Notes: generated by a model not told the origin, from the sequence alone. DNA of 64,000 bases from an uncultured Christensenella sp. (GCA_910585785.1 CAJUEV010000002.1:135664-199663); one strand, 5' to 3'. Positions 1 to 7,748 are shown, counted from the first letter of the stretch. Made by a program: numbers and translations.

Positions 1-109
1 CGTACTTTGCGCACAGTCCCGGAAAACGCAACGCGTTGCCCAGCCCGACCGCCGCGCCAATGCTTGCCAAAATAAACCCGCCTTTGGATTTAAACTTCTG
101 TTTAGACAT
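1..109 (-). CDS. Sodium-dependent symporter (SNF/NSS family), N-terminal fragment cut by window edge
   Basis: Only the first 36 codons lie in the window. They translate to a short basic N-terminus followed by a hydrophobic stretch with the GAAVGLGN-x-LRFPG pattern (about residues 18-31), the TM1 sodium-site signature of neurotransmitter:sodium symporters (LeuT fold). The family moves amino acids or similar solutes inward with Na+. The usual W of 'WRFP' is replaced by L. There is no clear Shine-Dalgarno before the ATG at 109. The frame stays open upstream to another ATG at 190, but family N-termini are usually short, so 109 is preferred. A TATATT box ends 6 nt upstream, so a leaderless start is possible. 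Confidence 0.75.
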   Translation of the reverse strand, partial: MSKQKFKSKGGFILASIGAAVGLGNALRFPGLCAKY

Positions 110-190
110 ATATTTAATATATTTAGCGCCGACGCCGTTTAGAATGAACCGCCATTCAACGACTGAGCAATTTGCAACCAAACACAGCAT

Positions 191-238
191 AAAAAACCCC
201 GCGTAGGATTAAAACCGTTCCTCCGCGGGGTTATAATT
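191..238 (-). terminator. Intrinsic terminator after rex
   Basis: Read on the minus strand, a CCCCGCG / CGCGGGG stem with a long loop is followed by TTTTTT. It lies about 50 nt past the rex stop codon and before the symporter gene. Confidence 0.8.
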
Positions 239-286
239 TTTTTATTTAATTAATCAGCACGCGCTTCAATCAACCTTTAATTTCAA

Positions 287-898
287 TCAGCCCATACTCG
301 ACAAAATGGCAAGATTTGCCGCCAAATCGACGTTGCGCACGGTAACCGACTCCGGCACTTTTAAAAGCGCGGGCGCAAAATTAAGAATTTTTTTAACTCC
401 ACAATCGATAAGCGCGTCCGCCGCGTCCTGCGCGTGCGCGGAAGGCACGCAAATTACCGCCAGCTTCACGTCCAGACGGTTGATGCCGTTTTGCGCGTCG
501 TTGAAATCCAAAACGGGTTTGCCCGCAATTTCGGCGCCTATTTTTGAAGAATCGTTGTCAAACGCGGCGACGACGTCAATTCCGTAATTTGAAAAACCGC
601 CGTACGCCAAAAGCGCGCTGCCCAAACCGCCCGCGCCGACAATTACCGCGTTTTTTCTGTCCTTGCAACCAAGATAATCTTCCAAAGCGGAAATAAGTTC
701 GACAAGTTTATAACCGACGCGCGTTTTTCCCTCGGCAGAAGTATAAGCCAAATCCTTACGCACAAGCACTTCGCCCATATTAAGCGCGCGCGCTATCGCG
801 CCGGAGGAAACGTAACCTTCCCGCGTGTCCAGCGATTTTAAATAATTCAAATAAACGGGAAGCCTTTGCAGGCTGGTTACGGGAATATCGCTTTTCAT
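287..898 (-). CDS. rex: Redox-sensing transcriptional repressor Rex
   Basis: Rex is a homodimeric repressor that releases its operators when the NADH/NAD+ ratio rises, switching on fermentation and NADH-reoxidising genes. The 203 residues match the usual family length. The N-terminal winged helix (about 1-75) carries the DNA-reading segment GAIARALNMGEVLVRKDLAY, and the Rossmann domain follows with the dinucleotide motif GAGGLG at residues 88-93 and a ligand-binding D in VAAFD. It lies 24 nt downstream of glcK and is probably co-transcribed from the promoter at 1909-1937. No convincing Rex operator of the TTGT-N-ACAA kind was found beside the gene, so autoregulation is not evident. Confidence 0.96.
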   Translation of the reverse strand: MKSDIPVTSLQRLPVYLNYLKSLDTREGYVSSGAIARALNMGEVLVRKDLAYTSAEGKTRVGYKLVELISALEDYLGCKDRKNAVIVGAGGLGSALLAYGGFSNYGIDVVAAFDNDSSKIGAEIAGKPVLDFNDAQNGINRLDVKLAVICVPSAHAQDAADALIDCGVKKILNFAPALLKVPESVTVRNVDLAANLAILSSMG

Positions 899-922
899 TC
901 AATCACCTAAATTTACGCGTTT

Positions 923-1861
923 TCAGCTGTTTACGATAAGCGCAGCCGCGCCGAAAGCGCCCGCCCTGTTGCCAAGCGTAGCGCACTCAACCTTTACGGG
1001 AGCATAGTCCATACCCGCAAAAATTTCTTTATCAAGAAGCCTTTGCAAAGGCGCGGAAAGCCGCGTGCCCTGCGCCGCAACCCCGCCGCCAATCATAATT
1101 ATCTGCGGGCGGAAAATATTTGCGATGTTTGCAAGCCCGCAAGCGAGATAGTTTAAATATTTGTCCACAACGCGCTTTGCGGCAACGTCGCTTTCCATAT
1201 ACTCGAAAGAAGTCCTGCCGTCGGCGTTTTCGTTGGTGTACGTCTTCCACATAGCGGAAGACGTGTCTTCCTCCATTGCGCGCCTTGTGGCAACGGTAAG
1301 CGCGCGCGCCGAGCAATACGCTTCAAAACAGCCGCGTCTGCCGCAAGTGCACTTTGCGCCGCCGTGCTCTATTACCATATGTCCGATTTCGGTACCCGCG
1401 GATTTGTAACCTTCAAAAAGTTTTCCGCCTATTACCACACCGCCGCCAACGCCCGTGCCCAGCGTTATAAGCACGCTGTCGGTATAGCCTTTGCCCGCGC
1501 CGAACTTCGCCTCGCCCAGCGCCGCCGCGTTTGCGTCGTTGCTTATTCTTACGGGCACGCCCAATTTATCTTCAAGAAGTTTTTGCAGCGGATAATTTTT
1601 AAGTCCCAGATTGCCCGCAAACACCACTTTTCCGTTTTCGCTGTCGATAAGTCCCGGGCAACCCACGCCCGCGCCCGCCAGCGCCGAAAAAACGGTACCC
1701 GCGCCGTGAACAAGATTTTCCGCAAGCGTTTCAATGCAGTCCGCAAGCCCTTCGCCCGCAACGGTAGGAACGGAATTTTCCGAAACGATTTTGCCCTTTT
1801 CGTCAATGATAATACCTTTAACGAACGTACCGCCGACGTCCAAACCCATATACAGCGCCAT
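923..1861 (-). CDS. glcK: ROK family glucokinase
   Basis: ATP-dependent phosphorylation of glucose to glucose 6-phosphate, the entry step for sugar released by the glycosidases encoded in this window. The 312 residues show the phosphate-binding DVGGT (8-12), the ROK pattern CPGLID (68-73), the catalytic Asp in SNDANAA (about D109), and the structural zinc motif with C171, C173 and C178 in CTCGRRGCFE. All key residues are present. It is the first gene of a glcK-rex operon behind a near-consensus promoter, with a GGAGAG ribosome site. A different hexose substrate cannot be excluded from sequence alone. Confidence 0.93.
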   Translation of the reverse strand: MALYMGLDVGGTFVKGIIIDEKGKIVSENSVPTVAGEGLADCIETLAENLVHGAGTVFSALAGAGVGCPGLIDSENGKVVFAGNLGLKNYPLQKLLEDKLGVPVRISNDANAAALGEAKFGAGKGYTDSVLITLGTGVGGGVVIGGKLFEGYKSAGTEIGHMVIEHGGAKCTCGRRGCFEAYCSARALTVATRRAMEEDTSSAMWKTYTNENADGRTSFEYMESDVAAKRVVDKYLNYLACGLANIANIFRPQIIMIGGGVAAQGTRLSAPLQRLLDKEIFAGMDYAPVKVECATLGNRAGAFGAAALIVNS

Positions 1862-1908
1862 AAACTTCTCTCCGAATTTATTTTGATATAATTTTATCTT
1901 ATAATATG

Positions 1909-1937
1909 ATTATACACAATACGCTTTTAACCGTCAA
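1909..1937 (-). promoter_or_regulatory. Promoter of glcK-rex
   Basis: Minus strand: TTGACG (1932-1937), 17-bp spacer, TATAAT (1909-1914), about 48 nt before the glcK start. Confidence 0.8.
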
Positions 1938-2004
1938 GATATAAACCCAAAAAAGCCCGTTTTACGGCAAAACTTTTTAATTTTGACAAAGTTAAACTTT
2001 TTTT

Positions 2005-2044
2005 AAAAAACATACGGGCGAACGCAAAACCGCGTCCGCCCGCA
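2005..2044 (-). terminator. Intrinsic terminator after dut
   Basis: Minus-strand GCGGGCGgACGC / GCGTtCGCCCGT stem followed by a T-rich run. A second, weaker hairpin with TTTTTT follows at about 1954-1972. Together they end the nrdD-nrdG-dut unit. Confidence 0.7.
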
Positions 2045-2064
2045 AAAGCATTCTGTAATAATTT

Positions 2065-2544
2065 TTATTTAGTGCCGGTAGAGCCGAATCCGCCCGCGCC
2101 GCGCGCCGTTTCAGAAAGTTCGTCCTTTTCTACAAACTCCGCGGTGAGGTAGGGCGTTATGACAAACTGCGCCACGCGCTCGCCCGCGCATATCGTTTGA
2201 ACGCTTTCCGAATGGTTGTGAAGCGCAACTTTAACTTCTCCGCGATAGTCGCAGTCCACTACGCCCACCTTGTTTGCGGGGGCAAGCCCTTTTTTTGTGG
2301 CAAGCCCGCTTCTTGCATATATAAGTCCCGCATATCCCAAGGGCAATTCAACGGCGATGCCCGTAGGCACAAGCACCGTTTTATGCGGCTCTATCTGCAA
2401 ATCGCCTTCTATGCAAGCGTATAAATCGGCGCCCGCGGCAAACTCGCTGCCGTAAGAGGGTGCAATCGCAGACGGATTAAGTTTTTTTATGTCCACTTTC
2501 ATCCGTTTTTGTTTTGAGTCCGTAATTTCGTAACTTTTTTTCAT
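2065..2544 (-). CDS. dut: dUTP diphosphatase (dUTPase)
   Basis: Hydrolyses dUTP to dUMP and pyrophosphate, which keeps uracil out of DNA and feeds dTMP synthesis. All five trimeric dUTPase motifs are visible: AGADLYA (about 38-44), YARSGL (76-81), GVVDCDYRGE with the catalytic Asp near 97, GERVAQ (121-126) and the C-terminal RGAGGFGSTG arm (149-158). The start at 2544 has an AAGGA ribosome site. An internal Met at residue 15 lacks one and would remove a short basic extension. It follows nrdG closely, so ribonucleotide reduction and dUTP clean-up are probably made together. Confidence 0.95.
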   Translation of the reverse strand: MKKSYEITDSKQKRMKVDIKKLNPSAIAPSYGSEFAAGADLYACIEGDLQIEPHKTVLVPTGIAVELPLGYAGLIYARSGLATKKGLAPANKVGVVDCDYRGEVKVALHNHSESVQTICAGERVAQFVITPYLTAEFVEKDELSETARGAGGFGSTGTK

Positions 2545-2617
2545 ATGTTTTTCCTTACAATATATTAAACTTTCGCGCTATATACAAAATGTTTTACGCT
2601 TAGCGTTGTATGCGCGG

Positions 2618-3151
2618 TTAAATTACCGTTTGCTCGTCCCACAAAACTACTTTATCCTGTGCCAGCGAAGGTTTAACCAAAATTATCCTTTGGTTTGAAG
2701 AACCGCGGAAAAGCAAGTTTAAATCCTTTAATTCTTCCACAAATTTGCCGTCCACAAGCACGTCTAAACAGTTAAGCATTCTTAAAACGGTGTCCGCGTC
2801 GCCAAGTTTACCGGTAAGAAGGTCCGCCTCGTAATCGTACCCCGTAAACGCCCATATGGATTTTTGGGGATAGAGTTTTCTCATCCTTTCCAAAAACGGC
2901 GCAAGCGCCTTTTGGTTTTCCGGCTCGAACGGGTCGCCGCCAAGCAGCGTAAACCCCTTTATATAGTCGGGTTTAAGCCATTCGAGTATGCTGTTTTCGA
3001 CTTCGACGGTAAACGGCTTGCCATAGGCAAAATCCCACGTTTCGGGATTGAAGCAGTTTTTGCAATGATTGCGACATCCGCTGACGTACAGCGAAACGCG
3101 CACCCCCGGTCCGTTGGAAACGTCGTAATTTTTTATTTTTGCATAGTTCAT
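2618..3151 (-). CDS. nrdG: Anaerobic ribonucleoside-triphosphate reductase activating protein
   Basis: A radical SAM enzyme that makes the glycyl radical on NrdD. Cysteines at 26, 30 and 33 form the CxxxCxxC cluster motif (CRNHCKNC), and the 'TLLGGDP' segment is the SAM-contacting GGE-like motif. The 177-residue length is typical. The gene is 58 nt downstream of nrdD, the standard nrdDG arrangement, and must act under anoxic conditions. A GGCGGG sequence may serve as ribosome site. Confidence 0.95.
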   Translation of the reverse strand: MNYAKIKNYDVSNGPGVRVSLYVSGCRNHCKNCFNPETWDFAYGKPFTVEVENSILEWLKPDYIKGFTLLGGDPFEPENQKALAPFLERMRKLYPQKSIWAFTGYDYEADLLTGKLGDADTVLRMLNCLDVLVDGKFVEELKDLNLLFRGSSNQRIILVKPSLAQDKVVLWDEQTVI

Positions 3152-3209
3152 AAAACCCGCCGTAATCCTTATATCTTAAATAATTTTTCCGCTTTCAATT
3201 AACCGAAAA

Positions 3210-5336
3210 TTATAAGTGAAGCACTCTTGACTTTATTTCTTTTGTCTTGCCGACGTTCCAGAAGTTTTCGCCCAGATAACCGCAGGTGCGGCGGGTAACG
3301 TTCATTTTGCGCTGGTCCTTGTTGTGGCAAACGGGGCACTCCCACTCGTTATCGTCGTTTATGATAATTTCACCGTCAAAGCCGCATACGTGGCAATAGT
3401 CGGACTTGGTGTTAAATTCAGCGTATTGAATATTGTCGTAAATAAATTTAACAACGTCCTCCATAGCGGTCAGATTATGGCGCATATTGGGTATTTCAAC
3501 GTACGAAATAGCGCCGCCGGAAGAAATTTGCTGGAACTGGCTTTCAAACCGGAATTTATCGAAAGCGTTTATGTCCTCGCGCACGTCCACGTGATAGCTG
3601 TTTGTATAGTAACCCTTGTCCGTTACGTCCTCTATGGTGCCGAAACGCTCCTTATCGATGCGCGCAAAACGGTAGCAAAGCGACTCGGCGGGGGTTCCGT
3701 ACAAGCCGAAGCCCAAACCCGTTTCCTTCTTCCATTTTTCGCAGTGCTCGCGCAATACGTTCATAACCTTTACGGCAAATTCAGCGCCCTTTTTGTCCGT
3801 ATGAGAAACGCCCTTTACAAGTTTGGTCACCTCGTACAGCCCTATATATCCCAAAGATATGGTGGAATATCCGTCCATCAGGTATTTGTCAATCTTTTCG
3901 CCGGGCTCCAAACGGGCAATCGCGCCGTACTGCCAGTGCACGGGCGAAACGTCGCTGGTTACGCCGGTAAGCGCGTTGTGGCGGCACATAAGCGCCTCGT
4001 AACAAAGTTGAAGCCTTTCTTCAAGCAATTGCCAAAACTTCTTTTCGTCGCCCTTGGCAAGTATTCCGCACTGGGGCAGGTTTATTGAAACCACGCCCTG
4101 ATTGAATCTGCCTTCAAACTTGTAGTTGCCGTTTTCATCCTTCCACGGTGAAAGGAACGAGCGGCAGCCCATAGGCGAAAATACGTTGCCCTCGTAATTT
4201 TCGCGCATTTTCTTCGCGGAAATATAGTCGGGATAAAGGCGCTTGGACGAGCACTTTACCGCAAGACGGGTAAGATAGTCGTATTTTCCGCCTTTAAGGC
4301 AGTTATTTTCGTCAAGCACGTATATAAGTTTGGGGAACGCAGGCGTAACGTAAACGCCCTTTTCGTTCTTTATTCCCTGATAACGCTGCTTCAAAATTTC
4401 CTCTATAATCATAGCGTTTTCTTCGATATATTCGTCTTTTTCGTCAAGATAGAGGAAAAGCGTGACGAACGGTGATTGTCCGTTTGTCGTCATAAGGGTG
4501 TTAATTTGGTATTGAATAGTCTGCACGCCCGCTTTAAGCGACTCCTGCAAGCGCATTTCAACAAAACTTTTTTTGGTTTTTTCGTCAAGAGAAGCGCCGA
4601 AAGTTTCATCGCACTGCTTTGCGTATTTTTGCTTTGTACGCCTTAAATATTTGCCGAGGTGCGCAATGTTGACGGACTGTCCGCCGTACTGCGAGGACGC
4701 CACGGAAGCGATTATTTGCGTGGTTATAGTGCACGCCGTCTGAAACGATTTGGGGCTTTCTATCATTTTGCCGTTCATAACGGTGCCGTTTTCAAGCATA
4801 TCTTTAATGTTTATAAGACAGCAGTTGAAAATGGGCTGCAAAAAGTAGTCCGCGTCGTGGAAATGAATCGCGCCTTCGTCGTGCGCTTTTGAAATATGTT
4901 TGGGCAAAAGCATACGGCGGGTAAGGTCCTTTGAAACTTCGCCCGCTATAAGGTCGCGCTGGGTGGAAGCCGTGCGCGCGTTTTTATTGGAGTTTTCCTC
5001 CATTACGTCCTTATTGGAGTTTTTAATAAGGGAAAGAATGCTTTCGTCGGTGGTGTTTGCCTTACGGATTAACGCGCGTTCATAGCGGTAAATCATATAG
5101 GCTTTCATAAGTTGATATTTTTGCATTTCCATCAACTTTTCTTCAACCATATCCTGAATATCTTCGACAAGCAGTCTAAGTCTGTGGCGGGAAGCAATGT
5201 CCTCCACAATGGCGTCGATTTGCTGGGCGGATATTCTGTCCTCGGGGTCCACCGCTTCGTTAGCTTTGGAAATGGCTACCGCGATTTTCTTCCTGTCGAA
5301 ATCGCATACGCTGTTGTCGCGCTTAATAACTTTCAT
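3210..5336 (-). CDS. nrdD: Anaerobic (class III) ribonucleoside-triphosphate reductase
   Basis: Reduces ribonucleoside triphosphates to deoxy forms using a glycyl radical, the main dNTP source of strict anaerobes. The protein has an N-terminal ATP-cone (about 1-90, starting MKVIKRDNSVCDF), the large ten-stranded barrel, a zinc site of two CxxC pairs near the C-terminus (CHVCGFDGE and CPVCHN), and the glycyl radical loop RRTCGYLGENFW about 20 residues from the end. I place the start at 5336, where GGAGG stands 7 nt upstream. A longer frame starting at 5393 has no ribosome site and would run through an NrdR-like box. About 708 residues. Confidence 0.95.
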   Translation of the reverse strand: MKVIKRDNSVCDFDRKKIAVAISKANEAVDPEDRISAQQIDAIVEDIASRHRLRLLVEDIQDMVEEKLMEMQKYQLMKAYMIYRYERALIRKANTTDESILSLIKNSNKDVMEENSNKNARTASTQRDLIAGEVSKDLTRRMLLPKHISKAHDEGAIHFHDADYFLQPIFNCCLINIKDMLENGTVMNGKMIESPKSFQTACTITTQIIASVASSQYGGQSVNIAHLGKYLRRTKQKYAKQCDETFGASLDEKTKKSFVEMRLQESLKAGVQTIQYQINTLMTTNGQSPFVTLFLYLDEKDEYIEENAMIIEEILKQRYQGIKNEKGVYVTPAFPKLIYVLDENNCLKGGKYDYLTRLAVKCSSKRLYPDYISAKKMRENYEGNVFSPMGCRSFLSPWKDENGNYKFEGRFNQGVVSINLPQCGILAKGDEKKFWQLLEERLQLCYEALMCRHNALTGVTSDVSPVHWQYGAIARLEPGEKIDKYLMDGYSTISLGYIGLYEVTKLVKGVSHTDKKGAEFAVKVMNVLREHCEKWKKETGLGFGLYGTPAESLCYRFARIDKERFGTIEDVTDKGYYTNSYHVDVREDINAFDKFRFESQFQQISSGGAISYVEIPNMRHNLTAMEDVVKFIYDNIQYAEFNTKSDYCHVCGFDGEIIINDDNEWECPVCHNKDQRKMNVTRRTCGYLGENFWNVGKTKEIKSRVLHL

Positions 5337-5387
5337 TTCACGTCCTCCGTTAAGGCACGCTTTATTTTGTGCCCGATTTTTTGCCGT

Positions 5388-5403
5388 ATACAATATATAG
5401 TAT
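5388..5403. promoter_or_regulatory. NrdR-like box in the nrdD leader
   Basis: The 16-mer ATACAATATATAGTAT differs from the NrdR box core ACACAATATATAGTGT at two positions. It lies downstream of the predicted transcription start and 52 nt before the nrdD start codon. Confidence 0.6.
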
Positions 5404-5460
5404 TATTACAAGTAACAACTCTATATTCCACACGCCGCCTTTTTAAGCGGTGCAAGGCTA

Positions 5461-5489
5461 AGTATAATATGCTTGTCCCGTTATGTCAA
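5461..5489 (-). promoter_or_regulatory. Promoter of nrdD-nrdG-dut
   Basis: Minus strand: TTGACA (5484-5489), 17-bp spacer, TATACT (5461-5466). Predicted start near 5454, giving a leader of about 118 nt. Confidence 0.8.
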
Positions 5490-5497
5490 GCGCAAAA

Positions 5498-5546
5498 ACA
5501 CAATATCTTGTATGATAATTTTTAACGCTATAACTATATATTGTGT
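5498..5546. promoter_or_regulatory. Pair of NrdR-like boxes upstream of the nrdD promoter
   Basis: ACACAATATCTTGTAT (5498-5513) and TAACTATATATTGTGT (5531-5546) both fit the palindromic NrdR box. Their centres are 33 bp apart, about three helical turns, as in known paired NrdR sites. NrdR is the nucleotide-sensing repressor of ribonucleotide reductase genes. Its gene is not in the window. Confidence 0.65.
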
Positions 5547-5596
5547 GTTATATTTTGTAACATTTTAATGGTTTTTGTCGGAAAACGTCCGTTTAG

Positions 5597-5636
5597 AGTG
5601 TTAAAACACGGTTTAAACGCCGTGAAACGTAACACT
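5597..5636. other. Long two-part inverted repeat
   Basis: Outer arms AGTGTTA / TAACACT enclose inner arms CACGG / CCGTG. It lies between the terminator of the putative small RNA and the NrdR boxes, and has no T tract on either side. Role unknown. Confidence 0.45.
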
Positions 5637-5670
5637 TTGTAAAACATTTTGCACAAACCCGCGTCAAGGC

Positions 5671-5793
5671 AAAAAAATAACGGCGACTTATTGGGTCGTC
5701 GTTGCGGTAATATTGCCGTCCGCCGCTTACAAGAAGCGGCGCTTACTTTGCGGGGCAAAACGCGCTTGCCGACAGTTCACCTTCCGCATTTCG
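5671..5793 (-). ncRNA. Putative small RNA or attenuated leader upstream of nrdD
   Basis: The gene-free block here has all the parts of a small transcription unit on the minus strand. A promoter lies at 5800-5828. A GC-rich body of about 120 nt follows, with a perfect 8-bp hairpin CGCCGCTT / AAGCGGCG (5721-5741). It ends in a terminator stem AACGaCGAC / GTCGcCGTT (5679-5703) followed by ATTTTTTT. A closing stem TGCGG / CCGCA could bracket the body. No convincing reading frame is present. I do not recognise the family. One stretch (GCCCCGCAA then GTAAGCG) recalls a cobalamin riboswitch segment, but the rest of that consensus is absent. It could be an independent RNA or a terminator-controlled leader of nrdD. 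Confidence 0.45.
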
Positions 5794-5799
5794 ATTATT

Positions 5800-5828
5800 A
5801 TTTTACGTTACGGCGCGGCAAAAGTCAA
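5800..5828 (-). promoter_or_regulatory. Promoter of the putative small RNA
   Basis: Minus strand: TTGACT (5823-5828), 17-bp spacer, TAAAAT (5800-5805). Confidence 0.6.
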
Positions 5829-5912
5829 ATTAAATTGCCGCCGATAAAAATTTGCAGGCGCTCTTTCAAAGCCCGCCTTACAAAAAGCGGTTAAACGCAA
5901 AATATTTATACG

Positions 5913-6080
5913 TTATTTTCCGTCGCTGCTTTTGCCGTCCGTTTCATTGTACATTTTATGAAACATAGCCACTTCGTCGGGGTCAAGCGCAATCCGCTGA
6001 GAAAGCCCCGTACACTCGTTTACGCTTGCGCACTCTTTAAACACTTCTTTTATAAGATTGAATTCTTTACGTTTACTCAT
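5913..6080 (-). CDS. Small hypothetical protein (55 aa)
   Basis: Reading from the Met at 6080 gives a charged, soluble protein of 55 residues (MSKRKEFNLIKEVFKECASV...). It has two Cys and a helix-like middle, and no membrane segment or known motif. A longer frame begins at 6104, but its first eight residues look unrelated. No Shine-Dalgarno is visible for either start. It stands alone between the small RNA candidate and the ATP-grasp gene. Codon and residue composition look protein-like, but a chance frame is possible. Confidence 0.45.
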   Translation of the reverse strand: MSKRKEFNLIKEVFKECASVNECTGLSQRIALDPDEVAMFHKMYNETDGKSSDGK

Positions 6081-6198
6081 ATTAGCAGTATGGGCGCAAC
6101 GCAAGAAAATTATTCCAAAGTAATTAATTTTTTCCTTGAAGCCCGAAAAAAATATTTTTAAAAAGCAAATTTAAACGGGAAAGGTTGCGTGCAAAAAA

Positions 6199-7104
6199 TC
6201 AATCGTAAATACTGCGATAAATGTGTTCCGCATAAAGTCGGGCTACGTTTACGCCCGTAACCCGCTCTATCCCGCCGAAAAAGGCGTTTGAATTTACTTC
6301 GCAAACGTAATATCCGTTTTCGCCTAACAAAACGTCTATTCCGCAATAATCCAACCCCAAAATTTCAGCCGTTTTTATGCATAAACGCGCCATATCCGCA
6401 GGGCAATCAAATTTTTCGCCCCTGCCGCCCAACTCTAAATTAGAGCGGAAATCAATTTCCGACTGCCGCAGCATAGCCGCCGCAACCTTTCCGCCAATCA
6501 CTATAACGCGCACGTCCCTGCCCATACTTCCTACTATGCAGCGCTGAAAAAAATGCGGCGAAAATTGCAGTTTGCGCGCAAGTCGTTCAAGCTGCGCCCT
6601 GTCGTCCGCCTTGTAAACGCCTTTGCCGAGCGAGCCGTAACTGCTTTTTACTATGACGGGGTAACCCAAAGTTTTTTCTATATAATCCAGCCTTCGCGCG
6701 CTAACGTCCGCCTCGCCGTCATACCGCAGCAGTCCGGGAATTACCGCAGGCATAGGCACGCCTTCTTCCGCAAGCAGCGCGTGCGTGGTCATTTTGTCGT
6801 CGCAGGCGCGCACCGCCGAATGGCTGTTGAAAAGGCGCATCCCGCTTTTTTCAAGCAAGGCGGAAGCGTACTTATCCTTGTCCAGATACACGCAAAAATC
6901 GCAATCCGCCGCCCCGTTCACTACTTTGCCGCTATCGTCGGCATACAACGGAAAATCGCCGTTCCTCACCACGTCGACGGCAATCCCCAAAGCGGAAAAC
7001 TCGGTTTTAAGCCTTTGCGACTGGTTCAGCGCCGAAGGCAGATTGGAGTATGCGTTTATTAAAATAATTCCGCGTTTGCTTTTTGAAGCGTTTTTTTGTT
7101 CCAT
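6199..7104 (-). CDS. RimK-like ATP-grasp ligase
   Basis: 301 residues with the ATP-grasp fold: an N-terminal alpha/beta domain (GIILINAYSN), the nucleotide-binding strand PVIVKSSYGSLGKGV (about 150-164), the hinge and the acidic metal ligands in CGIDVLLGENGYYVCEVNSN near residues 255-275. Relatives such as RimK, LysX and MptN join an amino acid to a carboxylate through an acyl phosphate. The substrate cannot be told here. No partner gene is adjacent. The promoter's -10 box ends 9 nt before the ATG and there is no Shine-Dalgarno, so the mRNA would be almost leaderless. It is divergent from the HNH gene. Confidence 0.85.
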   Translation of the reverse strand: MEQKNASKSKRGIILINAYSNLPSALNQSQRLKTEFSALGIAVDVVRNGDFPLYADDSGKVVNGAADCDFCVYLDKDKYASALLEKSGMRLFNSHSAVRACDDKMTTHALLAEEGVPMPAVIPGLLRYDGEADVSARRLDYIEKTLGYPVIVKSSYGSLGKGVYKADDRAQLERLARKLQFSPHFFQRCIVGSMGRDVRVIVIGGKVAAAMLRQSEIDFRSNLELGGRGEKFDCPADMARLCIKTAEILGLDYCGIDVLLGENGYYVCEVNSNAFFGGIERVTGVNVARLYAEHIYRSIYD

Positions 7105-7113
7105 ACGATTTAC

Positions 7114-7142
7114 AGTATAAATTTTTATTGCGTTTTCGTCAA
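7114..7142 (-). promoter_or_regulatory. Promoter of the ATP-grasp gene
   Basis: Minus strand: TTGACG (7137-7142), 17-bp spacer, TATACT (7114-7119), only 9 nt before the start codon. Confidence 0.75.
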
Positions 7143-7150
7143 CGTATTTA

Positions 7151-7180
7151 TTGTAATTTTACTCGCCGCAGTGGTATAAT
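7151..7180 (+). promoter_or_regulatory. Promoter of the HNH gene, start 6 nt after the -10 box
   Basis: TTGTAA (7151-7156), 18-bp spacer, TATAAT (7175-7180), then CCGATT and the ATG at 7187. Transcription would begin at or next to the start codon. Confidence 0.65.
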
Positions 7181-7186
7181 CCGATT

Positions 7187-7615
7187 ATGAAACTCAACTT
7201 TGAATTAGTGCCGGACAGCTGCTGGCACAGCAATTTAAGAAGCCTGCTCTCCCCCGCGCAATGGGACTTAGTCCGCCGCGAAGCGTATGCGCGGGCAAAC
7301 GGCAAGTGCGCGATTTGCGGCGCGCCCTCCGCCCGTCTTGAAGCGCACGAACGCTGGGAATACGACGAAGACGCGCACGTGCAAAAACTTGCGGACGTTA
7401 TAGCAATTTGCAGGCGCTGCCACGAGGTAATTCACATAGGCAGAACGCAGTTGAAAGGCAACGAGAGGGAAGCGGAAGCGCATTTTATGAAGGTGAACAA
7501 CTGCACCTACGCAGAATATCGCAAAGCCCTTGGCGAGGCTAACGAAGCGCACCGCCGCAGAAATAAAGTTGCCGAGTGGAAACTCGATTTATCGTATCTG
7601 AAAAAATTTTGTTGA
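7187..7615 (+). CDS. HNH-type zinc nuclease-like protein
   Basis: 142 residues with a treble-clef zinc pattern: CAICG (about 41-45), the H of LEAHERW, and a second CRRCHEVIH. This is the HNH arrangement CxxC...H...CxxCHxxxH, here with EAHE in place of the usual DHI/DHH strand. HNH proteins cut or bind nucleic acid, and many small stand-alone ones have unknown targets. There is no signal peptide and no partner methylase, so a restriction role is not indicated. It lacks a Shine-Dalgarno and is predicted to be leaderless. Divergent from the ATP-grasp gene across 82 bp. Confidence 0.75.
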   Translation: MKLNFELVPDSCWHSNLRSLLSPAQWDLVRREAYARANGKCAICGAPSARLEAHERWEYDEDAHVQKLADVIAICRRCHEVIHIGRTQLKGNEREAEAHFMKVNNCTYAEYRKALGEANEAHRRRNKVAEWKLDLSYLKKFC

Positions 7616-7748
7616 ATTTCTATTTACATTAAACGCAAACGGTTCAATAAACTAAAAGGGGCGCTTTTGCCTTAATCCCATAGGGAATTTAATAAGACGC
7701 AAATAAAAGATTTAGGCATAGCGTTAATACTTTTTTCGTGGACGAACC

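Noticed and set aside
5671..5793. Cobalamin riboswitch upstream of nrdD
   Set aside because: GCCCCGCAA followed by GTAAGCG recalls part of the core, but GCCACTG and the B12-box ending are absent, so I keep it as an unassigned RNA.
5649..5894. Plus-strand frame of 81 residues in the block upstream of nrdD
   Set aside because: No ribosome site, it runs through the minus-strand promoter and terminator of the RNA candidate, and it is rich in Arg and Lys as expected of a chance frame.
7187..7615. Restriction-modification or defence system at the HNH gene
   Set aside because: No methylase, helicase, toxin or antitoxin gene lies nearby; neighbours are an ATP-grasp enzyme and an unrelated membrane protein.
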